Below, one piece after another: positions 1-8,723 of a stretch of DNA of 64,000 bases; positions within the stretch are counted from its first letter, which is position 1; each line of letters opens with the position of its first letter. Made by a program: the position numbers and the translations under genes. The notes beneath the pieces were generated by a model that was given only the letters and a program-made list of their open reading frames with translations, was not told the origin of the DNA and did not search any database. This DNA comes from an uncultured Eubacteriales bacterium (GTDB lineage Bacteria; Bacillota; Clostridia; Oscillospirales; Ruminococcaceae): NCBI GenBank assembly GCA_900314975.1, contig OMXI01000001.1, positions 124,001 through 188,000 on the forward strand, in the 5' to 3' direction.

Positions 1-1614
1 CCTTGTGCCGAACAGGTCGCACACGAGCTGTGAAACTCCCGCAGGGTCGGTGCGCTGCATAAAGAAAAAGTCGCTGCCCTCTGACCTGTCTGTAAGGTCG
101 ACAGGCTCACCCTCGACAATGCTGTGGGCATTGACGACGATTTTGGACTTTTTGGCTTGTCTGAAAACCTCCGTCAGACGCACAACGGACATTGCACCGC
201 TGTCGATGATATCTTTAAGCACATTGCCTGCACTGACAGACGGCAGCTGGTCGCTGTCGCCCACAAGCACGAGTTTGCAGTTTATGCTGACCGCACGCAG
301 CAGAGCCTCAAAAAGCTGTGCGTCCACCATTGACATTTCGTCGATGATAAGCGCGTCGCAGTCGAGCATATCGTTTTCGTTCTTTTTGAAATGGGTAACG
401 CCGTCGCTGACGAACTGCGCTTCAAGCAGGCGGTGGATAGTTTTGGCTTCAAAGCCTGTAAGGTCGCTGATTCGCTTTGCGGCTCTGCCTGTAGGCGCGC
501 AGATAAACACCTCAAGTCCCTGCTGCTGATACAGCGAGATTATCGCATTGAGCGTTGTCGTTTTGCCCGTACCCGGACCGCCCGTGAGCACAAGAAAGCC
601 CTTTGAAAGCGCAAGGTTGATAGCCTCTCTTTGCTTTTGCTCGTACTGTATGCCGTTATTTTGCTCCTCAAGGTCGATGACCGCGGAAAAGTCGGTCTGC
701 GTATCGTATGTAAGCTGGCGCATAAGGCACAGACGGCGCGCGATAAAGCTTTCCGCGGTGAAGAGGCTGCGCAGCATTATATGCTTTTTTCTGTCTATTT
801 CGTAGCAGAAAAGCATTTCGTCGTCGAGCCTTGTACGAAGTGCGTGCTTGAACTGTTCACTCGTTATCCCAAGGTATTTTGTGGTCTGCTTGCCCAGCGC
901 CGTAATAGGCATAGCGGTGTTTCCCTCGTCTGCCTGTCTGTTGAGGACGAACTCCATATAGGCGATAGTTCTGTGCTCGCTGTCCGCTGCGACACCGAGC
1001 TTTCGCGCGAGCGTGTCAGCCTCCTCAAATGGCATAGCGACAAGCGGCGAACAAAGGGCATATGGGTTTGACTGTATCATTTCAAGTGCGTGCTCTCCCC
1101 AATTGTTCCACGCGCGGTAGCCGTAATCGGCGCTGATGCTGTGGTTTTTCAAGAATGTGAGCAGGCTGCGCACTTTGTTTGTTTCGGCAAAGCCGTCATG
1201 TATTTTTTTTGCGGTCTTTTTGGAGATACCCTCGACCTGTGTGAGCTTCATATGGTCATTCTCTATCACATCAAAGGAGTTTTCGCCGAAAAGGTCTACG
1301 ATACGCCGTGCGACCACCGCCTTCAAGCCCTTGATAACGCCGCTTGAAAGGTATTTGAAAATGCCCTCTGTTGAGGCGGGAAGCTGCGGGTAGCAGACAT
1401 CTGCTCTGAACTGCAGACCGTATTTTGCGCTTGTTTCGTAGCTGCCTTCAACGGTTATCATTTCGCCCTCCTGCACGTCGGCAAGATTGCCCGTTACGGA
1501 TTCAAGGGCATCGCCTGTATCGAGCATTATTACACCGTATGCGGAATTATCACTTTTGAAGACTACACAGTCTACCACACCTTTAAGGGTGATACGCTCT
1601 TTTTCGGCACTCAC
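1..1614 (-). CDS. recD2: RecD2-type ATP-dependent DNA helicase (3' end outside window)
   Basis: This is a 5'-3' SF1B helicase of the RecD2/YrrC type, which acts in DNA repair without RecBC. The first 538 residues are visible and the C-terminal part lies beyond the left edge (family length about 740). The N-terminal OB-like part is followed by helix-hairpin-helix elements (VEGISKKTAKKI). Walker A GGPGTGKT is at residues 345-352, followed by Walker B (LIIDEMSMVD) and the GDSDQLPSV motif. A GTG start at 1614 is chosen because AAAGGAG lies upstream and the protein then begins MSAEKERITLKG, as expected for the family. The gene sits 17 nt after a small membrane-protein gene, downstream of pnp. Confidence 0.93.
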   Translation of the reverse strand, partial: MSAEKERITLKGVVDCVVFKSDNSAYGVIMLDTGDALESVTGNLADVQEGEMITVEGSYETSAKYGLQFRADVCYPQLPASTEGIFKYLSSGVIKGLKAVVARRIVDLFGENSFDVIENDHMKLTQVEGISKKTAKKIHDGFAETNKVRSLLTFLKNHSISADYGYRAWNNWGEHALEMIQSNPYALCSPLVAMPFEEADTLARKLGVAADSEHRTIAYMEFVLNRQADEGNTAMPITALGKQTTKYLGITSEQFKHALRTRLDDEMLFCYEIDRKKHIMLRSLFTAESFIARRLCLMRQLTYDTQTDFSAVIDLEEQNNGIQYEQKQREAINLALSKGFLVLTGGPGTGKTTTLNAIISLYQQQGLEVFICAPTGRAAKRISDLTGFEAKTIHRLLEAQFVSDGVTHFKKNENDMLDCDALIIDEMSMVDAQLFEALLRAVSINCKLVLVGDSDQLPSVSAGNVLKDIIDSGAMSVVRLTEVFRQAKKSKIVVNAHSIVEGEPVDLTDRSEGSDFFFMQRTDPAGVSQLVCDLFGTR

Positions 1615-1631
1615 TCGGCACGGCACTCCTT

Positions 1632-1967
1632 TCAGTTATCATTCATTCCCAGAAAGTCTGCAATGTCTGAAACATCGACGGCTCGGACTATGCCAAACTG
1701 CCTTTCAAGACTTTCTGCTTTGGTTCTTATTTCGTCATTGTGAGAGGTCAGCAGGATAATGTCACGCATACACTCCTTGCCTGCAATGACCTCCTCCCAA
1801 TAACAGCCCTTGACCAGCATTTCAAGCTCGCGCTCGGTGCAGGTGCAGGGTATAAGAAGATAGCTTTTTACTCTGCGCCTGCATCTGTCGAGCCTTACGG
1901 CTTTATAGCAGAAGATACCTATGACTGCAAGCGCGATAAAAGCTGTTATTATTACACTGTAAAGCAT
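1632..1967 (-). CDS. small membrane-anchored protein of unknown function
   Basis: Predicted protein of 111 residues that I do not recognise. Residues 1-24 form one hydrophobic segment, followed by a basic stretch (RLDRCRRRVK) and a soluble tail of about 80 residues. This suggests a single-pass membrane protein with a cytoplasmic tail. The ATG at 1967 is preferred over a codon 18 nt upstream because GGAGG lies 6-7 nt before it. It lies between pnp and recD2 on the same strand and may be cotranscribed with recD2. Confidence 0.6.
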   Translation of the reverse strand: MLYSVIITAFIALAVIGIFCYKAVRLDRCRRRVKSYLLIPCTCTERELEMLVKGCYWEEVIAGKECMRDIILLTSHNDEIRTKAESLERQFGIVRAVDVSDIADFLGMNDN

Positions 1968-2027
1968 ATGCTCACCTCCGTACATTTTGCTTTATGATAT
2001 GCAAAATGATGCGGCTTTGTGAACAAA

Positions 2028-2055
2028 CAGGCGGACAGCCAAAACTGCCCGCCTG
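2028..2055 (-). terminator. hairpin downstream of pnp
   Basis: Read on the minus strand, arms CAGGCGGGCAG and CTGTCCGCCTG pair around a 6-nt loop, with one internal mismatch, just after the pnp stop. The run of T that follows is short (TTTG), so the hairpin may end transcription weakly or protect the 3' end. Confidence 0.55.
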
Positions 2056-2067
2056 AAATTATGCAAA

Positions 2068-4185
2068 TTACTGCTCTGCGTTCTTCTTTGCCTCGATATC
2101 GGCAAGAGCATCTTTTCTGGAAAGATTTATTCTTCCCTGGTTGTCTATCTCCATTACCTTGACAACTATTTCGTCGCCTACGGAAACAACGTCCTCGACC
2201 TTTTCAACTCTCTGCTTGTCCAGCTTTGAGATGTGAACAAGTCCGTCCTTGCCCGGTGCTATCTCAACAAATGCGCCGAACTGCATCAGCTTGACTACCT
2301 TGCCCTTGTAGATAGCTCCTACCTCGGGATCGTTTGCGATAGTATCGATAATAGCGATAGCCTGCTTTGCCTTGTCAAGATCAAGACCCGATACAAATAC
2401 GTTGCCCTCTTCTGTGATGTCGATCTTGACCTCACAGTCAGCGGAGATCTTCTGGATAACCTTTCCGCCCGAACCGATGACCTCACGGATCTTATCGACA
2501 GGAACCTTGGTTGTGAGCATCTTGGGAGCCCACTTGCTTACTGTAGGTCTTACCTCCGGGATTGCCTTGAGCATTATCTCGTCAAGGATATAGTTTCTTG
2601 CCTTGTGTGTTTTTTCAAACGCGCTTGCGATTATATCGTAGGTAAGTCCGTCTACCTTGATATCCACCTGGATAGCTGTGATACCATTCTTTGTACCGCC
2701 TACCTTGAAGTCCATATCGCCGTAGAAATCCTCAAGACCCTGGATATCAACCATTGTCATCCAGCTGCCGTCTTCCTTGGTGATAAGACCGCAGGAGATA
2801 CCTGCAACAGGTGCTTTGATAGGAACACCTGCGTCCATAAGCGCAAGAGTAGAACCGCAGATAGAACCCTGTGATGTTGAGCCGTTGGAGGAAAGAACCT
2901 CTGATACGCAGCGGATAGCGTACGGGAAATCCTCAACAGACGGGATAACAGGAACGAGCGCTCTTTCAGCGAGTGCGCCGTGACCGATCTCACGTCTTCC
3001 GGGTCCTCTGGACGGTTTTGTCTCGCCTACGGAGTAGGACGGGAAATTGTACTGGTGCATATATCTCTTGCATGTTTCCTCGTCAAGTCCGTCGAGCTTC
3101 TGCGCGTCGGAGACAGGACCGAGGGTTGCGATTGTCATAACCTGTGTCTGACCTCTGGTGAAGATACCCGAGCCGTGTACTCTTGGCAGAACGCCTACCT
3201 CGGCAGCGAGAGGTCTTATCTCGTCGATACCTCTGCCGTCGACACGCTTGCCGTTATACAGCCACTCTCTTACTATAGTCTTCTGTGCCTTGTACATTAC
3301 CTCGCCGATAATGTCGGGAAGGTTTTCATACTCCTCGGAGAATGTTTCCACAATCTCGTCCTGGATAGGAACAAGTCTTGCATCTCTTACTGTCTTATCA
3401 TCTGTATCGAGTGCATACTTGAGCTTATCGCCGAACTGATCAAGGATCTTGTCCATCATATCGTGGTCAAGCTCCATAGACTCAAACTCGAACTTCGGCT
3501 TGCCTATCTGCTTTTGGATATCGGAAATGAATGCTACCATATTCTTTATCTCGGCATGACCGAACTTGATAGCCTCAAGCATAAGGTCGTCGGGTATCTC
3601 ATTAGCGCCTGCCTCTATCATAACCACCTTTTCGGCAGAGCCTGCAACTGTGAGGTTGAGGTCGTTATGCGCTCTCTGCTCAAGTGTAGGGTTGAGTACG
3701 AGCTGACCGTCAACATAGCCGACATTGATAGATGCAACAGGTCCGTTCCACGGAATATCGGAAATGGAGATAGCGATAGATGCGGCTATCATACCTGCAA
3801 TTTCGGGTGAGTTGTCGGGGTCAACGGAAAGCACGGTGATAACTACTGTTACGTCGTTGCGCATATCCTTTGGGAAAAGCGGTCTGATAGGTCTGTCGAC
3901 ACATCTTGATGCAAGGATAGCCTTATCAGAAGCCTTGCCCTCTCTTTTTGTGAAAGAGCCGGGTATTCTGCCTACTGAATACATCTTCTCTTCAAAGTCA
4001 ACGGAGAGCGGGAAAAAGTCAACGCCCTCTCTTGGCTTTGCAGATGCGGTAACGTTTGCCATAACGACTGTCTCGCCGTATCTTACCCAGCACGAACCGT
4101 TTGCAAGTCCGCAGGTCTTGCCTGTTTCAACCTTTACAGGTCTGCCTACGTAAGTTGTTTCAAAAGTTCTGAAATTCTCAAACAT
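2068..4185 (-). CDS. pnp: polyribonucleotide nucleotidyltransferase (PNPase)
   Basis: PNPase degrades RNA 3'-5' by phosphorolysis and is part of the cytoplasmic RNA decay machinery. The 705-residue length is normal. Two RNase PH-like cores are present; the second carries the conserved stretch GDMDFKVGGTKNG. A KH domain (IREVIGSGGKVIQKI) and an S1 domain (GKVVKLMQFGAFVEI) form the C-terminus. The start has a good site (GGAGGAAGAAAA before ATG). It follows rpsO, a very common arrangement, with a long inverted repeat and a terminator-like hairpin in the 184-nt gap. Confidence 0.98.
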   Translation of the reverse strand: MFENFRTFETTYVGRPVKVETGKTCGLANGSCWVRYGETVVMANVTASAKPREGVDFFPLSVDFEEKMYSVGRIPGSFTKREGKASDKAILASRCVDRPIRPLFPKDMRNDVTVVITVLSVDPDNSPEIAGMIAASIAISISDIPWNGPVASINVGYVDGQLVLNPTLEQRAHNDLNLTVAGSAEKVVMIEAGANEIPDDLMLEAIKFGHAEIKNMVAFISDIQKQIGKPKFEFESMELDHDMMDKILDQFGDKLKYALDTDDKTVRDARLVPIQDEIVETFSEEYENLPDIIGEVMYKAQKTIVREWLYNGKRVDGRGIDEIRPLAAEVGVLPRVHGSGIFTRGQTQVMTIATLGPVSDAQKLDGLDEETCKRYMHQYNFPSYSVGETKPSRGPGRREIGHGALAERALVPVIPSVEDFPYAIRCVSEVLSSNGSTSQGSICGSTLALMDAGVPIKAPVAGISCGLITKEDGSWMTMVDIQGLEDFYGDMDFKVGGTKNGITAIQVDIKVDGLTYDIIASAFEKTHKARNYILDEIMLKAIPEVRPTVSKWAPKMLTTKVPVDKIREVIGSGGKVIQKISADCEVKIDITEEGNVFVSGLDLDKAKQAIAIIDTIANDPEVGAIYKGKVVKLMQFGAFVEIAPGKDGLVHISKLDKQRVEKVEDVVSVGDEIVVKVMEIDNQGRINLSRKDALADIEAKKNAEQ

Positions 4186-4212
4186 TTTTCTTCCTCCAAA
4201 TTCATTATTCTA

Positions 4213-4289
4213 TTTGGTGAAAGCATTAGCAATAAACACAGACTACGCTTTGCATAACCTCTGTTTAATGCTAATACGCCTGCACCAAA
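4213..4289 (-). repeat. long imperfect inverted repeat in the rpsO-pnp gap
   Basis: The outer arms TTTGGTG (4213-4219) and CACCAAA (4283-4289) are perfect. Inside them ATTAGCAATAAACACAGA and TCTGTTTAATGCTAAT pair nearly throughout. On the rpsO-pnp transcript this would form a long hairpin shortly before the pnp ribosome binding site. In other bacteria this gap carries RNase III processing sites that control pnp; that role here is inferred. Confidence 0.55.
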
Positions 4290-4321
4290 CATTGCTTTGT
4301 TTTTTGTGTATGATACACCAA

Positions 4322-4351
4322 AAGGCAGTGACAATAAATTGCCTCTGCCTT
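4322..4351 (-). terminator. terminator-like hairpin after rpsO
   Basis: On the minus strand the arms AAGGCAG and CTGCCTT, extended by GGCAAT/ATTGTC, form a hairpin about 20 nt after the rpsO stop, followed by TTTT. It probably terminates part of the transcription between rpsO and pnp. Confidence 0.55.
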
Positions 4352-4369
4352 AATGGATAATCACAAAAA

Positions 4370-4636
4370 TTACTTACGGATACCCAGCTTCTCGATTGTA
4401 GCTCTGTATCTGTTGATGTCCTTCTTCTTGAGGTAGTTAAGAAGATTTCTTCTCTTACCTATCATCTTGAACAGACCGCTTCTTGAATGGTTGTCCTTCT
4501 TGTGTGTCTTGAGATGCTCGGTAAGGTCTGCTATTCTTCTTGTAAGGATAGCTATCTGTACCTCAGGGGATCCTGTGTCGTTGTCGTGGGTCTTGTTAGC
4601 CTCGATAACGGCTGTCTTTTCGTCTTTTCTCAGCAT
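4370..4636 (-). CDS. rpsO: 30S ribosomal protein S15
   Basis: Small-subunit protein S15 binds the central domain of 16S rRNA early in 30S assembly. The 88-residue length and the conserved stretches ([43 protein letters not shown]) are standard. AGAGGT lies just upstream of the ATG. The gene has its own consensus promoter and a structured leader, so it can be expressed apart from folD upstream. Confidence 0.99.
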   Translation of the reverse strand: MLRKDEKTAVIEANKTHDNDTGSPEVQIAILTRRIADLTEHLKTHKKDNHSRSGLFKMIGKRRNLLNYLKKKDINRYRATIEKLGIRK

Positions 4637-4677
4637 TTGTTTGTACCTCTTTCATTATTATTTTCCGCTGTCGAAGG

Positions 4678-4716
4678 ATATGGCAGGTAGCTTTCCCGTT
4701 CGGGCTTTACCCATAT
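4678..4716 (-). promoter_or_regulatory. structured leader hairpin of rpsO
   Basis: In the rpsO 5' leader, on the minus strand, ATATGG/CCATAT, GTA/TAC, AGC/GCT and CCG/CGG stack into one hairpin with small internal loops. An outer CCGC/GCGG pair may extend it. S15 represses its own mRNA through leader structures in several bacteria; binding here is inferred, not shown. Confidence 0.5.
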
Positions 4717-4753
4717 TCTGCGGCAGGGATACGCTGTCAACACAGCATTTATT

Positions 4754-4782
4754 ATTATACAGTATAGGCGCTGTTTTGTAAA
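4754..4782 (-). promoter_or_regulatory. sigma-A promoter of rpsO
   Basis: On the minus strand the -35 box TTTACA (4777-4782) and the -10 box TATAAT (4754-4759) are separated by exactly 17 bp, upstream of the structured rpsO leader. Confidence 0.8.
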
Positions 4783-4806
4783 GGGTGTTCACGAAAAGTT
4801 TACACT

Positions 4807-5661
4807 TTACTTTACGCCGTGATGATCCTTGCCTGCGGTGAGGGTATTCTTCATCAGCATGGCAATAGTCATAGGTCCTACGCCGCCGGGTACGGGAGTG
4901 ATGTAGCTTGCTTTATCCTTGACGCTTTCAAAGTCAACATCGCCGCAGAGCTTGCCATTCTCGTCTCTGTTCATTCCAACGTCGATAACGACTGCGCCCT
5001 GCTTTACATAGTCAGCTGTTATCATTTTAGCTCTGCCGACTGCGGCAACGAGGATATCTGCTCTGCTTGTAACGGCTTTGAGGTCTTTGGTCTTTGAGTG
5101 GCAGATAGTGACGGTACCGCTTTGGTGCAAAAGCAGCATAGCCTGCGGCTTGCCGACGATATTGCTTCTGCCGATAACAACGCACTCTTTGCCTGCTATC
5201 TCGGTGCCTGTTGACTTGATAAGCTCCATAACGCCTGCGGGTGTGCAGGGCAGGAAGCTGTAATCACCTATCATTATCTTGCCCACATTTACTGGGTGGA
5301 ATGCGTCAACGTCCTTATCGGGACGGATATTGTTGATGATTATCTTGTCGTCAAGATGCTTTGGCAGCGGCAGCTGAACGAGTATGCCGTCTACCTTGTC
5401 ATCATTGTTGAGCTTGTCGACCAATGCGAGAAGCTCCTGCTCGGTAGTCTCCTCGGGGAGTGCATACTTGTAGGAATTAAAGCCCACTGTTTCGCAAGCC
5501 TTTTCCTTGTTTCTAACATACACCTGTGATGCGGGGTCGTTGCCGACGATAACGACTGCAAGTCCTATCTCGATACCCTGTGCCTTCAGCTTTTCTGTTT
5601 CAACTCTGATATCCTCTTTTACCTGTGCGGAAACTGCCTTTCCGTCGATTATGTTTGCCAT
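4807..5661 (-). CDS. folD: bifunctional methylenetetrahydrofolate dehydrogenase/cyclohydrolase
   Basis: FolD interconverts 5,10-methylene- and 10-formyl-tetrahydrofolate, supplying one-carbon units for purines and formyl-Met. The 284-residue length is normal. Visible motifs are YVRNKEKAC (catalytic Lys region), GILVQLPLPKHL, the NAD(P)-binding stretch VIGRSNIVGKP and the C-terminal TPVPGGVGPMTIAML. It starts 1 nt after the lgt stop, and its GAGGTG ribosome site lies inside the end of lgt, so the two are translationally coupled. Confidence 0.98.
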   Translation of the reverse strand: MANIIDGKAVSAQVKEDIRVETEKLKAQGIEIGLAVVIVGNDPASQVYVRNKEKACETVGFNSYKYALPEETTEQELLALVDKLNNDDKVDGILVQLPLPKHLDDKIIINNIRPDKDVDAFHPVNVGKIMIGDYSFLPCTPAGVMELIKSTGTEIAGKECVVIGRSNIVGKPQAMLLLHQSGTVTICHSKTKDLKAVTSRADILVAAVGRAKMITADYVKQGAVVIDVGMNRDENGKLCGDVDFESVKDKASYITPVPGGVGPMTIAMLMKNTLTAGKDHHGVK

Positions 5662-5662
5662 A

Positions 5663-7405
5663 TCATTTCACCTCGTTGTTATTGCCGTTTGGCTTGTTGT
5701 TATTGTTATTTGATTTGTTCTTGTTGTTATTGCCCTTGTTTTTGTTGTTATTGGCATTATTTTTATTGCCGCCCTGCTTATTGCTGTTGTTGGGCTTGTT
5801 ATTATTATTCTGACCGCCCTGCTTATTGTTGTTATTGGGCTTGCTGTTATTGTTCTGCTTACCGCCCTGCTTATTGCCGCCATTATTATTGCCGCCATTA
5901 TTTTTATTGCGGTTCTTGCCGCGGTTATTGCGGCTGTGGTAGTTGTTCTTCTTTTTCTGACCGTTGTTTGTGCCGCTGTTGTTATTCTGCTTGGGCTGTG
6001 ACTGCTGTTTGTTTTCGGCTTTCTTTTCCTCGGTTTTGGTCTGCTCCGCCTTTGGCTCTGACTTTTTCTCCTCGGACTTGGGCTGCTCCGTCTTTGGCTC
6101 TGACTTTTTCTCCTCGGACTTGGGCTGCTCCGTCTTTGACTCTGACTTTTTCTCCTCGGGCTTGGTCTCCTCTGCCTTTGGCTCGACATTCTTTTCTTCG
6201 GACTTTTCGCCATCGGTCTCGCACTTTAGAGCAGCTCTTGCAGCCTTGCGTTCGGCAGCAGCCTTTATGTCAGCCTGCTCTGCCTTATCAAGAGCCTCCT
6301 GTCTTGCTTTCTTGGCGGTCTCGCCGAACTGCTGTTCGTACTCTTTTTCAAGTTCGGCTGTGTCCTCGCCGTTCTTTTTTGCCTCGGATATTTTGGACTT
6401 TAATTCTCTGCGCTCTTTCTCAAAGCGGTTGAGGTTATCGTACTGGAGTATCATCTCGCGCGAAAGCTCGGTATCCTTGAAGAAAACATAGTCCTTGAAC
6501 TTATGGATCCTTACGCGGATAGCGATTATCGCTGCGACGCTCGCAACAAAGCAAAGTCCCGCAAGCAGCTGTGAGGCTCTTACGCTGCCGATGTAAAGCG
6601 AGTCGGTGCGCAGACCCTCGATGAAGAATCTGCCAAGACCGTACCAGCCTGTATAACAAAGGAAGATCTCGCCGTCGAACTTTCTGTGCTTGAAGTAGAG
6701 GTGCAGCAGTATAAAGCCTGCAAGGCACCACAGCGATTCGTACAAAAAGCACGGGTGTATGGGGAGAGTCGGGTCAACGCTGCCGTCGGTGATGTTCTTG
6801 CTGACGTAGTTGGCGGTGGTGAGGCTTATCATTCCCCAAGGCTTGTCGGTGTTTGTGCCAAAGCACTCCTGATTGAAAAAGTTGCCCCAGCGCCCTATTG
6901 CCTGTCCGATGAAAAAGCAGGGTGCTGCAACGTCAAGCATTGTCATAAGGCGCAGCTTTTTCAGCTTGGTTATATAACCGCCGACGAGTATCGCGCCGAT
7001 AACACCGCCGTATATCGCAAGTCCGCCGTCTCGGAAATCAAAGAACTTAGTTATTGGCGTTGAATCGCTGAAAATAACGTAGTAAAGTCTTGCGCCGATG
7101 ATCGCACCGAAGAAACCGCCTATGACTGCATCGGTCGCACGGTCGGGGTCGATGCCCGCTTTTTTCATTTTCTTAAAGCCGTAGATAAGTGCAAGCACGA
7201 TACCCACTGCGATAAGAAATCCGTACCAGTATATCTTGAAATTCGTACCGGGGATAGTGAACATCACTCTGTCGATGTCAATGCCCGATTTAAGCACGTT
7301 GTCACCGTCACCGAAGTTTGGAAAGTACACTCGGTTCGGGTTGTCATTCAGCTTATCCCAGACTTCGCCGGTTTGCTGCGCTAATGTCTGAACAGCCTGT
7401 ATCAT
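5663..7405 (-). CDS. lgt: prolipoprotein diacylglyceryl transferase with long low-complexity C-terminal tail
   Basis: Lgt moves diacylglycerol from phosphatidylglycerol to the lipobox Cys of prolipoproteins in the membrane. The core (about residues 1-310) shows several membrane helices, the signature GRWGNFFNQE and HPCFLYE. The usual family length is about 260-300; here the protein is 580 residues. After the last helix come a Glu/Lys/Ala-rich helical stretch, three 14-residue repeats rich in SEEKKSEPKTEQP, and then an Asn/Lys/Gly/Gln-rich tail of about 110 residues ending NGNNNEVK. The tail is continuous with the core in one frame. Its function is unknown; with the usual Lgt topology it would be cytoplasmic. 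Confidence 0.93.
   Translation of the reverse strand: MIQAVQTLAQQTGEVWDKLNDNPNRVYFPNFGDGDNVLKSGIDIDRVMFTIPGTNFKIYWYGFLIAVGIVLALIYGFKKMKKAGIDPDRATDAVIGGFFGAIIGARLYYVIFSDSTPITKFFDFRDGGLAIYGGVIGAILVGGYITKLKKLRLMTMLDVAAPCFFIGQAIGRWGNFFNQECFGTNTDKPWGMISLTTANYVSKNITDGSVDPTLPIHPCFLYESLWCLAGFILLHLYFKHRKFDGEIFLCYTGWYGLGRFFIEGLRTDSLYIGSVRASQLLAGLCFVASVAAIIAIRVRIHKFKDYVFFKDTELSREMILQYDNLNRFEKERRELKSKISEAKKNGEDTAELEKEYEQQFGETAKKARQEALDKAEQADIKAAAERKAARAALKCETDGEKSEEKNVEPKAEETKPEEKKSESKTEQPKSEEKKSEPKTEQPKSEEKKSEPKAEQTKTEEKKAENKQQSQPKQNNNSGTNNGQKKKNNYHSRNNRGKNRNKNNGGNNNGGNKQGGKQNNNSKPNNNNKQGGQNNNNKPNNSNKQGGNKNNANNNKNKGNNNKNKSNNNNNKPNGNNNEVK
6041..6166 (-). repeat. three tandem 42-bp repeats inside lgt
   Basis: Units at 6041-6082, 6083-6124 and 6125-6166 differ by a few bases only. 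They encode the 14-residue Glu/Lys/Pro/Ser repeats of the Lgt tail. Being in multiples of 3, copy-number changes keep the frame. Confidence 0.85.
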
Positions 7406-7433
7406 TTTACATTCTTCCTTTCTGTCCCTATAA

Positions 7434-8723
7434 TTATTCTTTATTTGTCACTATGCTTATGCTGCTGCGGTCGGTGCTGAGGATATCGTCTATCATATTC
7501 TCGCAGTCCTCCGCGGTTATAGAGGCTATCATTCCCAGATCATCAAACAGCGTCATATCCTCGCAGTCAAAGCTGTAATAAAGCATTGCGTCTGCACACG
7601 CCTTAACATCGTTTATGCTGCTGACCTTTTCGCCGTAGCGCACACGCTTGTCGGTCTCAAACAGCTCTGTGTCGATACCCTCTTTTTTGAGACGTTCAAT
7701 TTCGGCATAGATGCGCCTTGCGACCTCGTCGGGCTGTGATGACTCGCCCTCGACGATGCAGGTGAAAAATCTGCCGGGGCTTGCATATACAAACGTTCCG
7801 AAGGCTGGATTGATAAGTCCCTCCTCCAGCAGAGAATTGTACAGCGGTGAGGTCTGACCGACAAGCTGTTCGAGCAGCATTGCGGCTATGACCGTTTTGG
7901 TGAAATACTCTCTGCCCTGCGGTGCCTGTGACTTAAAGCCTATACAGAAAACGGGTATGCCGACAGCTGCGGTATGGCTGACTCTATGCTCGCACACCTG
8001 CGGCGGTTCGTCGGGGAACCTCGTTTCAAGGTGGATATCGCGGCTTGGCTTGAGCTTTTTGTCGCATATGTCAAGCACGGTCTGCTCGTCGATATTGCCC
8101 GCGATAGAGAGGGTCATATTGTGCAGATTGTAAAAGGCATTGTAGCAGGTGTACAAAAGCTCGGGAGTAATCTGCGCGATAGACTCTACCGTACCTGCGA
8201 CATCTATCCTTACGGGGTTGTTCACATACAGCGCTTTGAGCAGATTTTTAAAGCACTTTCTTGACGGCGAATCGTCGCCCATCTGTATCTCCTGCGCGAT
8301 TATGCCCTGCTCCTTTTCAACGTTCTCCTTGGTGAAATACGGAGACTGCACAAAGTCGAGCAGTATTTCAAGCGACTGCTCGTAATTGTCGGTACAGCTG
8401 AACTGGTATGCTGTGATATCGTTGGCAGTAAAGGCGTTTGCCGCCGCGCCCGTTTTGGCGTATTGCTCAAAAACATTGCTGTTATCGTCAGACTCAAACA
8501 GCTTATGCTCGAGGTAGTGGGCTATGCCGTCGGGTACCTGTATGAAATCACCCGTATCGTCTGTTTTGAAACAGTTGTTTATCGAGCCGTACTTTGTGCC
8601 GAAAAGTGCTTCGACTGTAGAAAAGCCTTCTTTTTTCCACATAAGGATATCAAGTCCCGAATCGTGATGAACCAGGGTATACTGCTCACCCAAAAGCTCG
8701 CTTTTGATTATCTGCTTATTCAT
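7434..8723 (-). CDS. M16 family zinc peptidase (YmfH-like)
   Basis: Predicted M16B peptidase of 429 residues. The inverted zinc motif is intact (HYLEH within GIAHYLEHKLFE), with a downstream conserved Glu region. M16B enzymes usually act as pairs of an active and an inactive chain. The upstream gene encodes such a partner without the zinc motif. ATG at 8723 is preferred over the GTG one codon earlier because GGAGGTGAG lies at a good distance. It overlaps the end of the partner gene by 8 nt, which supports joint translation. The substrate is unknown. Confidence 0.88.
   Translation of the reverse strand: MNKQIIKSELLGEQYTLVHHDSGLDILMWKKEGFSTVEALFGTKYGSINNCFKTDDTGDFIQVPDGIAHYLEHKLFESDDNSNVFEQYAKTGAAANAFTANDITAYQFSCTDNYEQSLEILLDFVQSPYFTKENVEKEQGIIAQEIQMGDDSPSRKCFKNLLKALYVNNPVRIDVAGTVESIAQITPELLYTCYNAFYNLHNMTLSIAGNIDEQTVLDICDKKLKPSRDIHLETRFPDEPPQVCEHRVSHTAAVGIPVFCIGFKSQAPQGREYFTKTVIAAMLLEQLVGQTSPLYNSLLEEGLINPAFGTFVYASPGRFFTCIVEGESSQPDEVARRIYAEIERLKKEGIDTELFETDKRVRYGEKVSSINDVKACADAMLYYSFDCEDMTLFDDLGMIASITAEDCENMIDDILSTDRSSISIVTNKE

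Noticed and set aside
2233..3810. Long open frames opposite to pnp
   Set aside because: They are by-products of the codon bias of pnp; no ribosome site and no protein-like motifs.
5668..6213. Arg/Ser-rich reading frame antisense or out of frame to the lgt tail
   Set aside because: It is produced by the repetitive codons of the Lgt tail and has no start site of its own.
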